Made by a program: the position numbers and the translations under genes. The notes below the pieces were generated by a model. It was given only the letters and a program-made list of their open reading frames with translations. It was not told the DNA's origin and searched no databases. A DNA stretch of 64,000 nucleotides from Liolophura sinensis (lineage: Eukaryota; Mollusca; Polyplacophora; Chitonida; Chitonidae), in contig NC_088296.1 of assembly GCF_032854445.1 (NCBI RefSeq), positions 7,478,966-7,542,965 on the forward strand, in the 5' to 3' direction. Shown in pieces: positions 10,600 to 20,830 of the stretch (its first letter is position 1; each line of letters begins with the position of its first letter).

Positions 10600-11395
10600 A
10601 ACACATCTAAAGTAGGGAGTTTAGTAAACATCAATTAATTCTGCTTGCAATCAATCTTTCCACACAATGCTTGATACCTTCATTGGGTTGTCAGAGCTGG
10701 TTATGGTTACATAGAAAGAGAAACCTGCGGGTTTAATCTAATTAATTTTTCAATAATACAATGGTTATTATACATTTAGTTCTACGATTCCATGAAACCG
10801 GGGCTGCCTGGGACAAATTACAGACCCCATGACAAACTTCCCCATGTGTGATGTACGGACCTGCGCGCTATATCGGTGTTCTTCCACGAGCATTAAGCAA
10901 AATCAAGCTAGTTTAACTTGCCAAAATGGCTTTGCGCCAGTTTGACGTCACCCGTGTAAACGCAAAGAGGGGGTATTTAATCCGGTTTATTTGCCACTGC
11001 TAGCGACGTGGCATTAAACCAATTTCAGGTCTTGAGCCGGTTTAACTGTGTCGTGTGAACGGCAACTGGATTAAATGCCCCAGATACGTGGAGGTCAGGA
11101 TGATGTCGTAATTTCTAAACCGGCTTACATCTGACCGTGTGAACGGGCAAATTCCTGAACTTGCTTAAAACCGGCTTGGCCACATGGTCATGTGAACGCA
11201 GGCATTTTTACGAATGACTGATTTAATCTGAACGGGTTTAAATTTTGGCCATGTGAACGGGGTAAAATCTGCGCAAACGGCCTCGGATTTACGAAATGCA
11301 AAGCTACACTAAAAAGCTATGGCGATGATGCTAACATAGGCCTATTATTTTGCAGTGCATTTATTTATGTATTGATTTCATTGTTGCTAAACTTC
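10600..11395. other. Intergenic stretch with degenerate short repeats
   Basis: From about 10910 to 11290, GTGTGAACGG or CATGTGAACG recurs five times together with AACCGG and TTTAAA-like words. This suggests an old, decayed tandem or foldback sequence. No gene was recognised. Confidence 0.3.
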
Positions 11396-11397
11396 AA

Positions 11398-11720
11398 AGT
11401 CAAGAAAGCCTCTGGTGCGCCGTCTCAGTGAAGCAGCACTAGATGAAATAGCCGTGGAAATCCGTCCTGCAACAAGGAGGCACATTACACGTGCATGCAC
11501 TTTAAGGACTCCTTCGTCGTCATATAACTGAAAAATTGTTAAGTTGAACTCTAAATAACCTGCCCCACCCGGGCCATTATACTGATACGGGTCAGTCGTT
11601 GCACTATCCCCTTAATGTTGAACGTCAATCGAGGAAGCCACACGTTTCACGTTTAAGGTCTTAGATGTGACCCGATCCCGGACCAAAGCAAACGCTCTAT
11701 CAAATGATTCATAGCGGCCG
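11398..11720 (-). mobile_element. Second-family tRNA-SINE, near full length
   Basis: On the minus strand it has a decayed head at about 11700-11650, GGGGATAGTGCAACGACTG, ACCCGTATCAGTATAATGG, and a 3' part with GACGACGAAGGAGTCC and GTAATGTGCCTCCTTG. It defines the order of the family body for comparison with the copy at 5105. Confidence 0.65.
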
Positions 11721-11845
11721 GTTCAAACGTATAAGTCAAACGCCTTTACCACTCAACCACGGCCCTCTCCCTCATCCAGTACCATCTCACAGGACCGACA
11801 AAACTACACTGAATGACCGCCGTGAGGTAGGGTACCCTCAAACTT

Positions 11846-12058
11846 TATGTATTCATTTCATTGGAGTCACTTACGACGGCTTCCAGCATTATGGTGGGAG
11901 GGAATACACGGTCATCCGCTGCCAGGTTGCTGCCAGATCCATACACCCAGAGAGGAAGCCAACATGAGCTGCATTTGAACCCATAATAAACACATTGGTG
12001 AAAGGGTCCGGAATCATTGTGTTGCACTAGCACGCTAACCATTCGGCCACGGTGGCCC
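11846..12058 (-). mobile_element. MetaSINE-like SINE, internally deleted
   Basis: The head (GGGCCACCGTGGCCGAATGG on the minus strand) and the CATAATGCTG body block are present. The ATATTCTTGAG block and most of the tail are lost. Confidence 0.65.
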
Positions 12059-12284
12059 ACTTTTGGTCATAAAATGCATTTCTCCGCACAGAGCATATTG
12101 TCACAGAAACAACAGCCCTCGCAAGGCACCGTGGACTCTAGCAACCAAACGACAGAGGAACGACAGAGAAGGCACGGTACACAAAAACTATGATGTAAAT
12201 ATGATTTCAGAAGTTGTTATCCTGGAGAAAAAACAATAAAATGCGAGTCAACATGAAATTCTGCAGTTCAATACAAGTTTGAGT

Positions 12285-12295
12285 TTTATTTTATT
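12285..12295 (-). terminator. Candidate polyadenylation signals (AATAAA x2, minus strand)
   Basis: Read on the minus strand, two overlapping AATAAA hexamers lie here (TTTATT on the plus strand at 12285-12290 and 12290-12295). Cleavage would be expected near 12260-12275. They lie at the end of the SINE-free stretch, which is why they are preferred. The hexamer is common in AT-rich DNA, so this is weak evidence alone. Confidence 0.3.
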
Positions 12296-13103
12296 TTTGT
12301 AACTACGTACAAAAGACTTAATAGCCTGTACTTACAACACTACATAGTGTGTATGGATACTTTTAGCTGCTATTTATAATTCAATCTTACCATGTTCTCA
12401 GGGTTTCCCCATTACACATCAGTATCAGGAAACCAGCTGAGTTCTGCAACTTTATGTTCTACACATGGTTTCCTACTACTCACGTGTAGTAGGGAACATA
12501 AATGTCTCTAGATATAAACAAAAACCAATTTGTTTCACAGTACCATTTTTTTTTTTAGCGCAGTAAAACCTATTTGTTCACATAAAATAATCCTACTGCT
12601 TATACCTGTTTAACAAAATACTGCAGACACAACAAATGATTCATGTGTCGATCATATAACAAGATACTCTAACTTTTAGACGCAATACAATTGTAAACAA
12701 AAAAAACAAAACAACAAAAAAAAAATGTCTAATTTGAAGAGTTCAAGAACACAGACATTTGTACATTGTTCATGAGATTCCAGGTCATGGCATGCTAAAT
12801 CTGAAATAAATCCAATGTCATGGAACTGTTTGATAAATTCATTCATTTATAAAACATACTTTTTTTCAACTAGACATTCTATACAACGTGTGGCCTGTTA
12901 GAGAGTAACTCCCACATACTAGTATAACCTAGATATCATCCTATGAAACGGGATTTTTATATGTAAGTTTATGATCGCTCAAGGTGTAGATCATCTATGT
13001 ACATGTATTCCTCAAGCTAAATCTAGCTATTCTGCAGTATCGTCACAATCTTCATAATAACCACTTCACTGTAAAGCAATTAAATGCAGACAGTATTATC
13101 TCA

Positions 13104-13148
13104 AAGGGAGATAACACTCGCCGCTTGTATACAAAAGTTGTTTCCCTT
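13104..13148. repeat. Small palindromic element (AAGGGAGATAAC type), copy 1
   Basis: It starts AAGGGAGATAACAC and ends GTTGTTTCCCTT around CGCTTGTATACAA. Imperfect inverted repeats of this type are common in mollusc DNA. It lies in the probable 3' UTR. Confidence 0.5.
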
Positions 13149-14910
13149 GCTTTAACAGGCCATGTACTTGAAGGTCTGTGCATGCGTTTAGAGTGGTTGA
13201 TTGTTTTTGATTTGAGAATTTCAAAATACCACAAAAATCAACACACCCTTGTATACAGACATTCTAGCAGAGACAGATTTTTTTCACCACATCGTTTAAC
13301 ACACATTTCACATACAACTTCCTGAAATATTCTCTTAAAAAAAAATAAAAACAAAACAAAACAAAAAAAAACACGGAAAAACACTTCGCTTGCTGCTAAA
13401 GATTTTCTGAAGCCCATCGCAAATTAAACACAATAAAAAAATCAATAGTGTAAGAAAAAAGAATTAAAGTCAAACTATAAAGCACAATAAAAGACAAAAA
13501 TGTTATGAATCCAACCTCAGCTTAAAAAAAGAAAAAAAAAGAAAAAAAAAAAGAAGAAAAAAAAAATCCCTAACTTAAGAGCACTCTTAAAAATTTGCCT
13601 TTAGAATAATTACCTCTCTCACAATTCTTAACAGGGACAAGTTTTAACGCTCATCATTAAGAATAGCTTCAGTAACAATTAAAACTACGGGTTGGCTGAC
13701 TTGTGTTAATATCAGATACAGGCCTAATATGATGTATATCAGCAGATAGTAGGCCTATCAGAAGCTCAGACTGGAAAGAAATCAGTATAAACAAAAAAGG
13801 ACAGACAAAAATGCTGTTACAAACTAAGGCATCCAATTTAGAAATTAAATACTTTAGCGCATGATTGGTCATGTATTTTAGTACATCATTAAGTTACAAC
13901 TAAACACAATATTCAAAGAGCTAGTCAAAATGCAGCTGTGCAAGCAAACACGTTGTTGTTGTTGACACCCTACCATAGTCTACGATTTGAGGTAGCCATT
14001 TGAAATTTGTGTATCGTAACATCACATTCGTGTATATAATGACTGAAAGTAATTGCCACAGTAGTCATGAAATGGGACAGTGATACGTTTAACAATAACC
14101 ATAGCAACCATAGTATGTGGTCAAGATTGAAACAGTTGCCATGGAAATCCTTGTATGACATTGGTTACAGAGTTTAAAGAAAACATTAATTTCAGCCATG
14201 CACATTTACAAAGGTTAACTTCATACATAAACATTTTATTTTCCAAAAATGTTTTGCCAAAATATGTGTTATTTCTTTCTTATTTGTGTTGGGCAGTAGA
14301 AGCAGCCATTTTGTTGTTGTTGTTGTAATGGTTAAAATGAGGCCTGCTGTGGTGACAAGATAACTGGGTCTCCCTGATTGTGTGTCCGATACACAAGTAT
14401 GAGGTCACACAATGGCACCATTCACTCCACATCCTGGTTAGACCAGCAGGCAGGAAAATCAATATCCGATATCCAATTTCTTGTTCTTGTAGCTCAAAAT
14501 TTAGCCACCTTACATTTACACTTGGATTTAGCTTCTGAAAAATCAAAACATTTTAAACAATAGCTAGGCTTTACAAAATCAAGCCTTCTTTTTACTTATG
14601 TTTCCAGTGTTAGCCAAGGTGGCCTGGGAACCCCAATGTACTGAATGCTGTATGTGATTGATAGGTTACCATAGCAACAACAGAGAAATACACATAACTT
14701 CTGTAACAATTTATCAACAGTTCTCGGTGGGGGGAAAATGTTAACGGTGTAGGCCTACAATGAGGATAACAAAACATTGTAACAAAAATAGACAATTCTG
14801 TTTTACAAACAATTGTGGACACTGTATAATGGAAAAGATTCAGTGAAGACATAATAAGTGTTTCAAATATGCTTATGCTGAGAATATGTCCATTGTTTTC
14901 ATACCCTTTC

Positions 14911-14960
14911 AAGGGAGATAATACTGACGTCACAGCTTGTAAACAAGAGTTGTTTCCCTT
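14911..14960. repeat. Small palindromic element, copy 2
   Basis: It has the same ends as the copy at 13104, with a TGACGTCA site inside and GCTTGTAAACAAGAG in the centre. Confidence 0.5.
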
Positions 14961-15689
14961 ACCTTATCAGGCTATGGTGCAGCAAACACAAGTAATTTTT
15001 TACCAATGCATGAAATATGAGCACCTTTCACACGAAAATGTACATCAAGATATTTTTCCATAAAAATAACAGTTCCATAAAACAAAAAACATTTGCAATT
15101 AACTGAGCCAAAATACATTTCCCGGCTACACGGGGGCAAGTGTTATTATTGGTGATAATCAACAGATCTGACATCCTAATGCTCCAAGTTCTGATACAAA
15201 ATCTGGGCTAGTATTTCCAGATTATGGAAATTTTACAAAAGTTTGAGATTTTGACCTCAACATTAAACTAGCATCTACAACATAATAATTTTTTTTTTTT
15301 TTTGAATTTCCCAAGTCAGTGATGCACCTCAAAAATGAACTCTAACATGGGCACTGTACATGAAATGAAGTTACCAAACAAAGCACATTCTCCATATACG
15401 TAGTTTTCAGCTTTGATCCCTTGTAGTCATGTAACAATCACGATACAGTATTTAGATGAATGAAAATTACAATATTCATGAATATCGCTGGACAAATGAG
15501 ACATCTTCATAAATCACAAAACGAAATACTAGACAATCCAAACGTATGTTAACTAATACTTGTAGTGCATTTCAGAGGTTTTGATCCGGAGACGTTAAAT
15601 GACATCACATGGGTCGATTTTGTTCAAAGACCAGGAGACATTTAAGGCATGTAAAAAACATGTTTGACTGCTGTTTGTCTATGTACTCT

Positions 15690-15805
15690 CCATAAGTTTA
15701 GGTTGTATCCATATCCACTCCATATGTTTAGTGTATATACATGTCCATGCAATATGTTTAGTGTTTATACATGTCCACTCCATATGTTTAGTTTTCATAC
15801 ATGTA
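15690..15805. repeat. 30-bp tandem repeat, about four copies
   Basis: Repeats of CCATATGTTTAGTGT followed by ATACATGTCCACT-like sequence, within the probable 3' UTR. Confidence 0.75.
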
Positions 15806-15944
15806 CAAGTGCATTGGATGGATTGGTCTTTTGTGAAAATATCCCTTTTCACATTCCTGTAGAATGCAGTGTGGTTTTTCAAACAACTTTTGATATTAAA
15901 AAAAAAGTAAACATGCAAGATGGTTGACAATTAATTACCTGTCA

Positions 15945-16128
15945 CAAATAAAATATAAATGTCAAAATGTAACAAGGATGTATACTTCACAAAAATGTCA
16001 CAAATTTAACACGTCACAAAAATACAGAATGTAACATGTCACAAAAATATAAATGTCACAAATGTAACATGTCACAAAAATACAGAATGAAACGTCACAA
16101 AAATGTAAATGTCACAAATGTAACAGAC
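15945..16128. repeat. TCACAAAAAT / GTAACATG interspersed tandem repeat
   Basis: GTCACAAAAATA and GTCACAAATGTAACA alternate about eight times within 110 bp of the stop codon, in the probable 3' UTR. Confidence 0.7.
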
Positions 16129-16237
16129 AAGTTAATGATCAGTTCAAGATGATATTTCCGTGAATTCTTCATGAAAGCCGACATTTGAAGGCACATGATC
16201 AATCCATGTTAAATAACAATGATCAAGAATTCATTCT

Positions 16238-18130
16238 TCAGATAACAGTTTCCATGAATTCATCGCTATCTTCGTCAGAATTATGCAACACTAATGCCCC
16301 CTGTTGCCCAGGATGCTCACGGACAGGTGGTGACTGGCGATCGTGCACTGAATTGTCAATGGGTCGGAAGGAGTTTGACGGCGACACAGCTCCCCCTGTG
16401 GTTTCACGTGCCCTCTCGTACTGGAGTTGTTGTCGCCGTTGCTGTTGCTGTCTAGCACCACTAGTATCATAGACTGCCTGTGAGAGCTGGGCTGGGAAGC
16501 TGGAGGCATGGGAGAGATGAGCCGAGAAGTAGCATTCCGTTGGAGATCGGCCATCTCGAGAGTGAGCGGCAGACTCATAACCCTGAGGAGGATCCCCCTG
16601 AGGGTAGGCCAGTCGCCCAGGGGTGCGAGGCCTCGGGGTGCCCAACTGCCCATATACGGGTTCACTATGTGCTGCTTCTCTAGGGCTGGCGCGCGCAAGT
16701 CTTTCCACTGCTGAGCGCCCATTATTCTGGGGTAAGTCTGTGACAGGCGGAAAAAAGGCAGGGTAAGGCGGTGGGGGTGGCGGTGGCGGCGGCGGAGCTT
16801 GGGGGAGAGATCGCTGTGCTGACCTGCGGCTGTTTTCCTGCACAGGGTAAAGGTCAACGTAAGTGTCATTGAGTAGAATTTGTGGCGATTTCGATGGACG
16901 TGTGTACAAATCCTCACCCCTTGTTCCAACAGCAGCGTCACCTGGTGGCCGGGAAGCATACGTCACTTCAGCGTAGTTACTTGGTTGCTTCGGGCGAACT
17001 TCCCTTGGAAAATTTTCGCGAGATCTTTGCAAGGTGTTGTCGCAACTTACCGACCTGACAGGAGGTAAAGGTCGCGACCCTTGGTTAGAGGTCATGGAAG
17101 AAGCTGACGGCGTACGACTGCGATGATACGCTGAAATCTGTGCATAATTCCCATCGGACGTCTTAATTCTAGTTGGATAAGACTGAAACATCTGCAATCT
17201 GCTGCCAGGTACAAAGTGGTTGCCATGGTGATTTCTCTGTGAAGGAATATAATCCTGTCCTGGAGGAGATTTTTGCAACTGCCTCTGTACAAGCATGTCT
17301 GTTTTGGACGGTAAGGAATCAGGACTGAGATGCTGAATAATATTGGGGTCTGATGTAGAGCTAGGAATTCTGGGAGAAATGACCTGTGAACGTCCAAGGT
17401 TAGCGCTCGTGGCTTGCGGAGTTTGAGATCGGCGGGGAAGTTTAGGGAGACTTACATACCTCGGAATATCGTGAATATTTCCTTCCACATTTGCATCGGC
17501 TTCCAAGCGTGTGTTAGGCAAACTCTGTCCGTTAGAATCAACTGGAAGCGAAGGATTATAGTTGGAAGGGGAGTGAACTCTGCGCCCGTTCAACTCTGGA
17601 TTGGGCGTTCTCCTTCCTGCATGATGCGTGCTTTGAGTAGGTGGAGCAGACGGTGCGCGCTCGAACTGTGGCTTCGGCACCTGACCTCTGCTAGGATTGG
17701 GCCTGTGGCGCCCACTAGGCGCCTGTAGCTGGTTCTGCATCTGCTGTTCTCGTAAGTTTTCGCTTTCTTGTAAGTAACGCATCTGCAAACTCAAGATCAG
17801 CATCAGCTGCTTTGAATCAAGGTTATGCAGCGTCATGGCACGCTTGTGGCGACGGCGCTTCTGACGTACTCGCGCAGCGGCTGCGCTTGATTCGATGCTC
17901 GTATCTGTTAGGAGATTATCCGTGGATTCTTCCAGATGAGGCTCTCGCTCCTGCACCAGGCTGTGGCTCCGTCTTAATGCAATATTTGGCGGGTCTCTCT
18001 CATCAAAGACTGTCCTTGTCTGAGCAGTGGGTGGGGGTGCCAGCGCCATCTGGGGGACAGGCTGTTCATTGTCGCTGTCACTGGCTACAGATGAACCTCC
18101 ACTAACAGAGTACACTTCCTCATAAGTGTC
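16238..18130 (-). CDS. Exon 5: long cytoplasmic tail with PPPY and PDZ-ligand C-terminus (residues 243-872)
   Basis: This terminal coding exon starts after a CCCCCAG acceptor at 18131 and runs 630 codons to a stop at 16238-16240. From its N-terminal end it shows an acidic DTYEEVY start; a dense basic cluster (about residues 329-339, QKRRRHKR); a Gln/Leu-rich likely helix (about 343-378); a long disordered Ser/Pro/Arg-rich region with many phosphorylatable S-P, T-P and R-x-x-S sites; several Tyr sites (NYAEV, PVYGQL, AVYDTS); a ten-proline run ending in PPPY at about 695-698; a short poly-Gln stretch; and an acidic end finishing ETVI. PPPY is a classical WW-domain ligand (Nedd4/ITCH type). ETVI fits a class I PDZ ligand (T at -2, I at 0). 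These binding roles follow from motif knowledge and are not shown here. Confidence 0.85.
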   Translation of the reverse strand, partial: DTYEEVYSVSGGSSVASDSDNEQPVPQMALAPPPTAQTRTVFDERDPPNIALRRSHSLVQEREPHLEESTDNLLTDTSIESSAAAARVRQKRRRHKRAMTLHNLDSKQLMLILSLQMRYLQESENLREQQMQNQLQAPSGRHRPNPSRGQVPKPQFERAPSAPPTQSTHHAGRRTPNPELNGRRVHSPSNYNPSLPVDSNGQSLPNTRLEADANVEGNIHDIPRYVSLPKLPRRSQTPQATSANLGRSQVISPRIPSSTSDPNIIQHLSPDSLPSKTDMLVQRQLQKSPPGQDYIPSQRNHHGNHFVPGSRLQMFQSYPTRIKTSDGNYAQISAYHRSRTPSASSMTSNQGSRPLPPVRSVSCDNTLQRSRENFPREVRPKQPSNYAEVTYASRPPGDAAVGTRGEDLYTRPSKSPQILLNDTYVDLYPVQENSRRSAQRSLPQAPPPPPPPPPPYPAFFPPVTDLPQNNGRSAVERLARASPREAAHSEPVYGQLGTPRPRTPGRLAYPQGDPPQGYESAAHSRDGRSPTECYFSAHLSHASSFPAQLSQAVYDTSGARQQQQRRQQLQYERARETTGGAVSPSNSFRPIDNSVHDRQSPPVREHPGQQGALVLHNSDEDSDEFMETVI

Positions 18131-18482
18131 CTGGGGGAAAAATGTAAAAAAAAAAGACAAAATAATGTGTTTGATCTAAAATGTTTTCCATGACAAAGTT
18201 TCCTTAGAAAAAGAAAAAGTTTTCAGCACCAAAAGTAATATTTTATGAACCAGACATAACTGCAGGACATACATGTATTTATGAAGTTGAGTGAAAGTCG
18301 ATAAACAGAAGAGTATACATTGCACGTTGAAAAAAGACCCCTTTCAAGAAAGTGGTAAGTCCCATATAAACCATAGTCCAATATTATATAACATGGACAA
18401 TTTGGGTAGTACCACTTTCTCAAAAGGGGTGATTTCAGAAATTGTCAGGCAAGAACATTTAAGCTTGTATTAGTGTACCTAC

Positions 18483-18661
18483 CTTTTGGACTTTTTCCCG
18501 AGTACGCTCCATCCTCAGTGCTAATCCAGACAAAATGGCCGCCGCGACACACATGAAGACGCCCACGGTGTACGCTGCGCACAGCCCGTACACCAGCTGT
18601 AACAGTGTACTGTGTATTGATTCACAGCTGTTTGCGTCCTCAAATATGTATGCCATGAAAT
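18483..18661 (-). CDS. Exon 4: end of loop and fourth membrane segment (residues 183-242)
   Basis: The acceptor is CTTTCAG ending at 18662 and the donor GTAGGT begins at 18482. The exon is 179 bp and restores phase 0. It encodes DFMAYIFEDANSCES, then an amphipathic stretch, then TM4 (about residues 205-231, with LCAAYTVGVFMCVAAAILSG). It ends in a basic juxtamembrane stretch, RMERTREKVQK, which by the positive-inside rule puts the tail in the cytosol. The N-S-C-E-S followed by Leu-rich residues just before TM4 is a further family-like feature. Introns 3 and 4 (337 and 352 bp) are short, in contrast to the first two. Confidence 0.75.
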
Positions 18662-18998
18662 CTGAAAGAGAACAGAATCAGTGATATTTGAATTTCAGAC
18701 ACCCTAATTATCCACCCTAACCAATTTTTCTGACGCCAAAGTCTATGATGATTCTAGCCATATTTGAAATCAGCAAAAAAAAAAAAAAAAAAAAACTGCC
18801 TTTCAAATGCATGCTTACTTATTTTACAATGTTCTGGGCCCTGTTTCATGAAAAATCTGAAGTCCTTTTGCTTAAGAAAGATAATACTAAAACTTGTTTG
18901 AAGTGTTTGACTTGAGATTGTTTATGGAAAAAGTATGAATTCAAGTAATTAACTGAACTTAGGAAGTATTGGGCAAGCCAATAATTGCGTTTACAAAC

Positions 18999-19194
18999 CT
19001 GCTGAATCATCAGAATATCTCAAGTTGAGATTAGTGCGGGTGTAGGGGGAGGTGCAGTGACACACTCGCCGGGTGGAATAATAACGACATTGCGATAGCG
19101 TCTGCATCACCTGGATGACGTGCGTGCCCGTCAAGGTCGCAGCGATGGTGTCCAGGAGGGCTGTGGTCGCACAAGCCACAATGGCCAGGACAAC
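18999..19194 (-). CDS. Exon 3: third membrane segment and start of Cys loop (residues 118-182)
   Basis: The acceptor is TTTCCAG ending at 19195 and the donor GTTTGT begins at 18998. The exon is 196 bp: phase 0 in, phase 1 out. It encodes TM3 (about residues 116-140, VVLAIVACATTALLDTIAAT) and then a polar loop with Cys153, Cys162 and Cys164 in the arrangement QC-x8-CxC. A close CxC after a QC matches the extracellular loop that I recall for FAM189/ENTREP proteins, and these cysteines probably form disulphides with Cys195 in exon 4. The last codon is split with exon 4 (G + AT gives Asp183). Confidence 0.75.
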
Positions 19195-19249
19195 CTGGAA
19201 ACACACAGAAGATTTGATAATTATATAACCGTTACTTACTGCCATACCA

Positions 19250-19385
19250 AAGTTTGATCAGTTTTATGGGTGGAGGAAACCAGAGTACTTGGAAAAAACT
19301 TATATTGTGAACGATCAATTATCATTGGCCTGTTGTTAACGAACTTTCCCACACATGATGTGCGGATATGCACACCACTGAGGAC
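19250..19385 (-). mobile_element. Degenerate SINE body fragment
   Basis: GGTGGAGGAAACCAGAGTACTT and ACGAACTTTCCCACACATG correspond to the body of a SINE subtype also seen at 25445, 26015 and 54640. Head and tail are absent. It lies just inside intron 2. Confidence 0.4.
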
Positions 19386-19419
19386 AAGCAATCTTACTTC
19401 AACAGCGCAATTGGCCCCA

Positions 19420-19820
19420 TGACAGTGACCGTCACTGACCGCTTTACTGTCACTGACCGCTTGACCGTCACTGACCGCTTGACTGTCAATGACCGCTTGA
19501 CTGTCACTGACCACTTTACTGTCACTGACCCCTTTACTGTCACCGTTTGCTTTACCGTCACTGACTGCTTTACTGTCACTGACCGCTTGACCGTCACTGA
19601 CCGTTTGACCGTCACTGACTGCTTTACTGCCACCAGCCCCTTTACTGTCACTGACCGCTTTACTGTCACCGTTTGCTTTACCATCACTGACTGCTTTACC
19701 GTCACTGACTGCTTTACTGTCACTGACCGCTTGGCCGTCACTGACCGCTTGACTGTCACTGACTGCTTGACTGTCACTGACCACTTTACTGTCAATGACC
19801 GCTTTACTGTCACCGATACT
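19420..19820. repeat. 18-bp minisatellite, about 22 copies
   Basis: The unit is CACTGACCGCTTTACTGT with variants (GACTGT, GACCGT, TGCTTTACC). It is divisible by three and free of stops, so it gives long frames on both strands (up to 187 residues, repeating TVTDRF or VSDSKA). It lies in intron 2 next to exon 3 and is not judged coding. Confidence 0.9.
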
Positions 19821-20190
19821 TCACAAGCAGTGAGAGTCGGGGAATCTAGGAATTCCTGGTCCGAACAAATCTGTTTGAATTCCATGCAGATACTGGTAAC
19901 ATACATGTATATTTTTATACACTATTGCTAATTACATCTCAGACTTCATTAAATACCGTAAATTAATTAGTTTGTGAGAGATACTGGCAAACAAAACCAC
20001 AGTGAAACACAGACAAATAAAAAAAAACTGAAACAAAAAATAAATCAAGAAATCTTGCTCAAAACTTGATCAGTTGATAACCATAGTGATTACAGAAGTG
20101 GATACCAATGGATAGGTCAGTTAGTTTTAGAGAAATTGTTGACGAGATTAGGCGTTTAAATGCGCGCCTACATGCACACTGAGGAACGGT

Positions 20191-20525
20191 GATCATCAAA
20201 CTCAGAAAGGGGGTCATCAAAATATTACACAGGAAAACTAATGGTGGATTTGCACTGACGAACTGGTGCAACTGAATCAAGATCATCAAACTGAGAAAGG
20301 GGGTCATCAAAATATTACACAGGAAAATTAATGGTGGATTTGCACTGACAAACTGGTGCAACTGAATCAAGATCATCAAACTGAGAAAGGGGGTCATCAA
20401 AATATTAAACAGGAAAATTAATGGTGGATTTGCACTGATGAACTGGTGCAATTGAATCAAGATCATCAAACTCAGAAAGGGGGTCATCAAAATATTATAC
20501 AGGAAAACTAATGGTGGATTTGCTA
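20191..20525. repeat. 90-bp tandem repeat, 3.7 copies
   Basis: Copies start at 20191, 20281, 20371 and 20461 with GATCATCAAACT, and differ at only a few bases. The 30-codon period keeps a minus-strand frame open, which is an artefact. Confidence 0.9.
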
Positions 20526-20607
20526 ACATTCCGGTGAAAATAATATTCAGTGAGAGAAAGCTCCGCTCGGATCTTGTTGCAACTTTAATACTGTAATTCA
20601 TCCAACT

Positions 20608-20830
20608 TTTCTCATGTATGCAAGCTGCTCATTCAAGTATACTCTGAAGGCAATCTTTGGTGTTGACTGACAAAATTATACTTTTGTGAAGACCTGAAAC
20701 TGACCAACCCAACCAATGTAGTTTTATCTCCACAATCAACTTAAAAATGTGCATAAATTGCACTGAAAGTTGCTCTTTCATATGTGAAAACCTTAAAAAA
20801 GTGTGTAAACCTTATCCAACATTCCAGCCC
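20608..20830 (+). repeat. Dispersed repeat of about 210 bp, copy 1
   Basis: It shares TATTCTGAAGGCA-like, CCAACCAATGTAGTTTT and AATGTGCATAAATTGCACTG with 22105, 40725 and 58625, and inverted at 45855. Class unknown. Confidence 0.6.

Larger units (their letters stand above)
12270..16237 (-). other. Probable long 3' UTR
   Basis: For about 4 kb past the stop codon the sequence is AT-rich and lacks the MetaSINEs that occur every 1-3 kb nearly everywhere else in the window. It ends just before a SINE at 12058. That pattern, and overlapping minus-strand AATAAA signals at 12285-12295, suggest one long 3' untranslated region. It holds small tandem repeats (15690-15805 and 15945-16128) and two copies of a palindromic AAGGGAGATAAC element. 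No other ORF in it looks coding. A shorter UTR using another signal, for example near 14231, is possible. Confidence 0.4.

Noticed and set aside
16291-16959. 222-residue minus-strand frame overlapping exon 5, and other frames at 17092-18105
   Set aside because: Shadow frames of exon 5, whose own frame continues with the correct phase from exon 4.
19236-19931. Frames of 170-187 residues with TVTDRF or VSDSKA repeats, resembling an adhesin or secreted repeat protein
   Set aside because: The 18-bp repeat is open on both strands and lies inside intron 2. No signal peptide or non-repeat domain.
20059-20601. 180-residue minus-strand frame with hydrophobic repeats resembling a membrane protein
   Set aside because: It consists of a 90-bp tandem repeat in which a 30-codon period keeps the frame open. 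No splice or start support.
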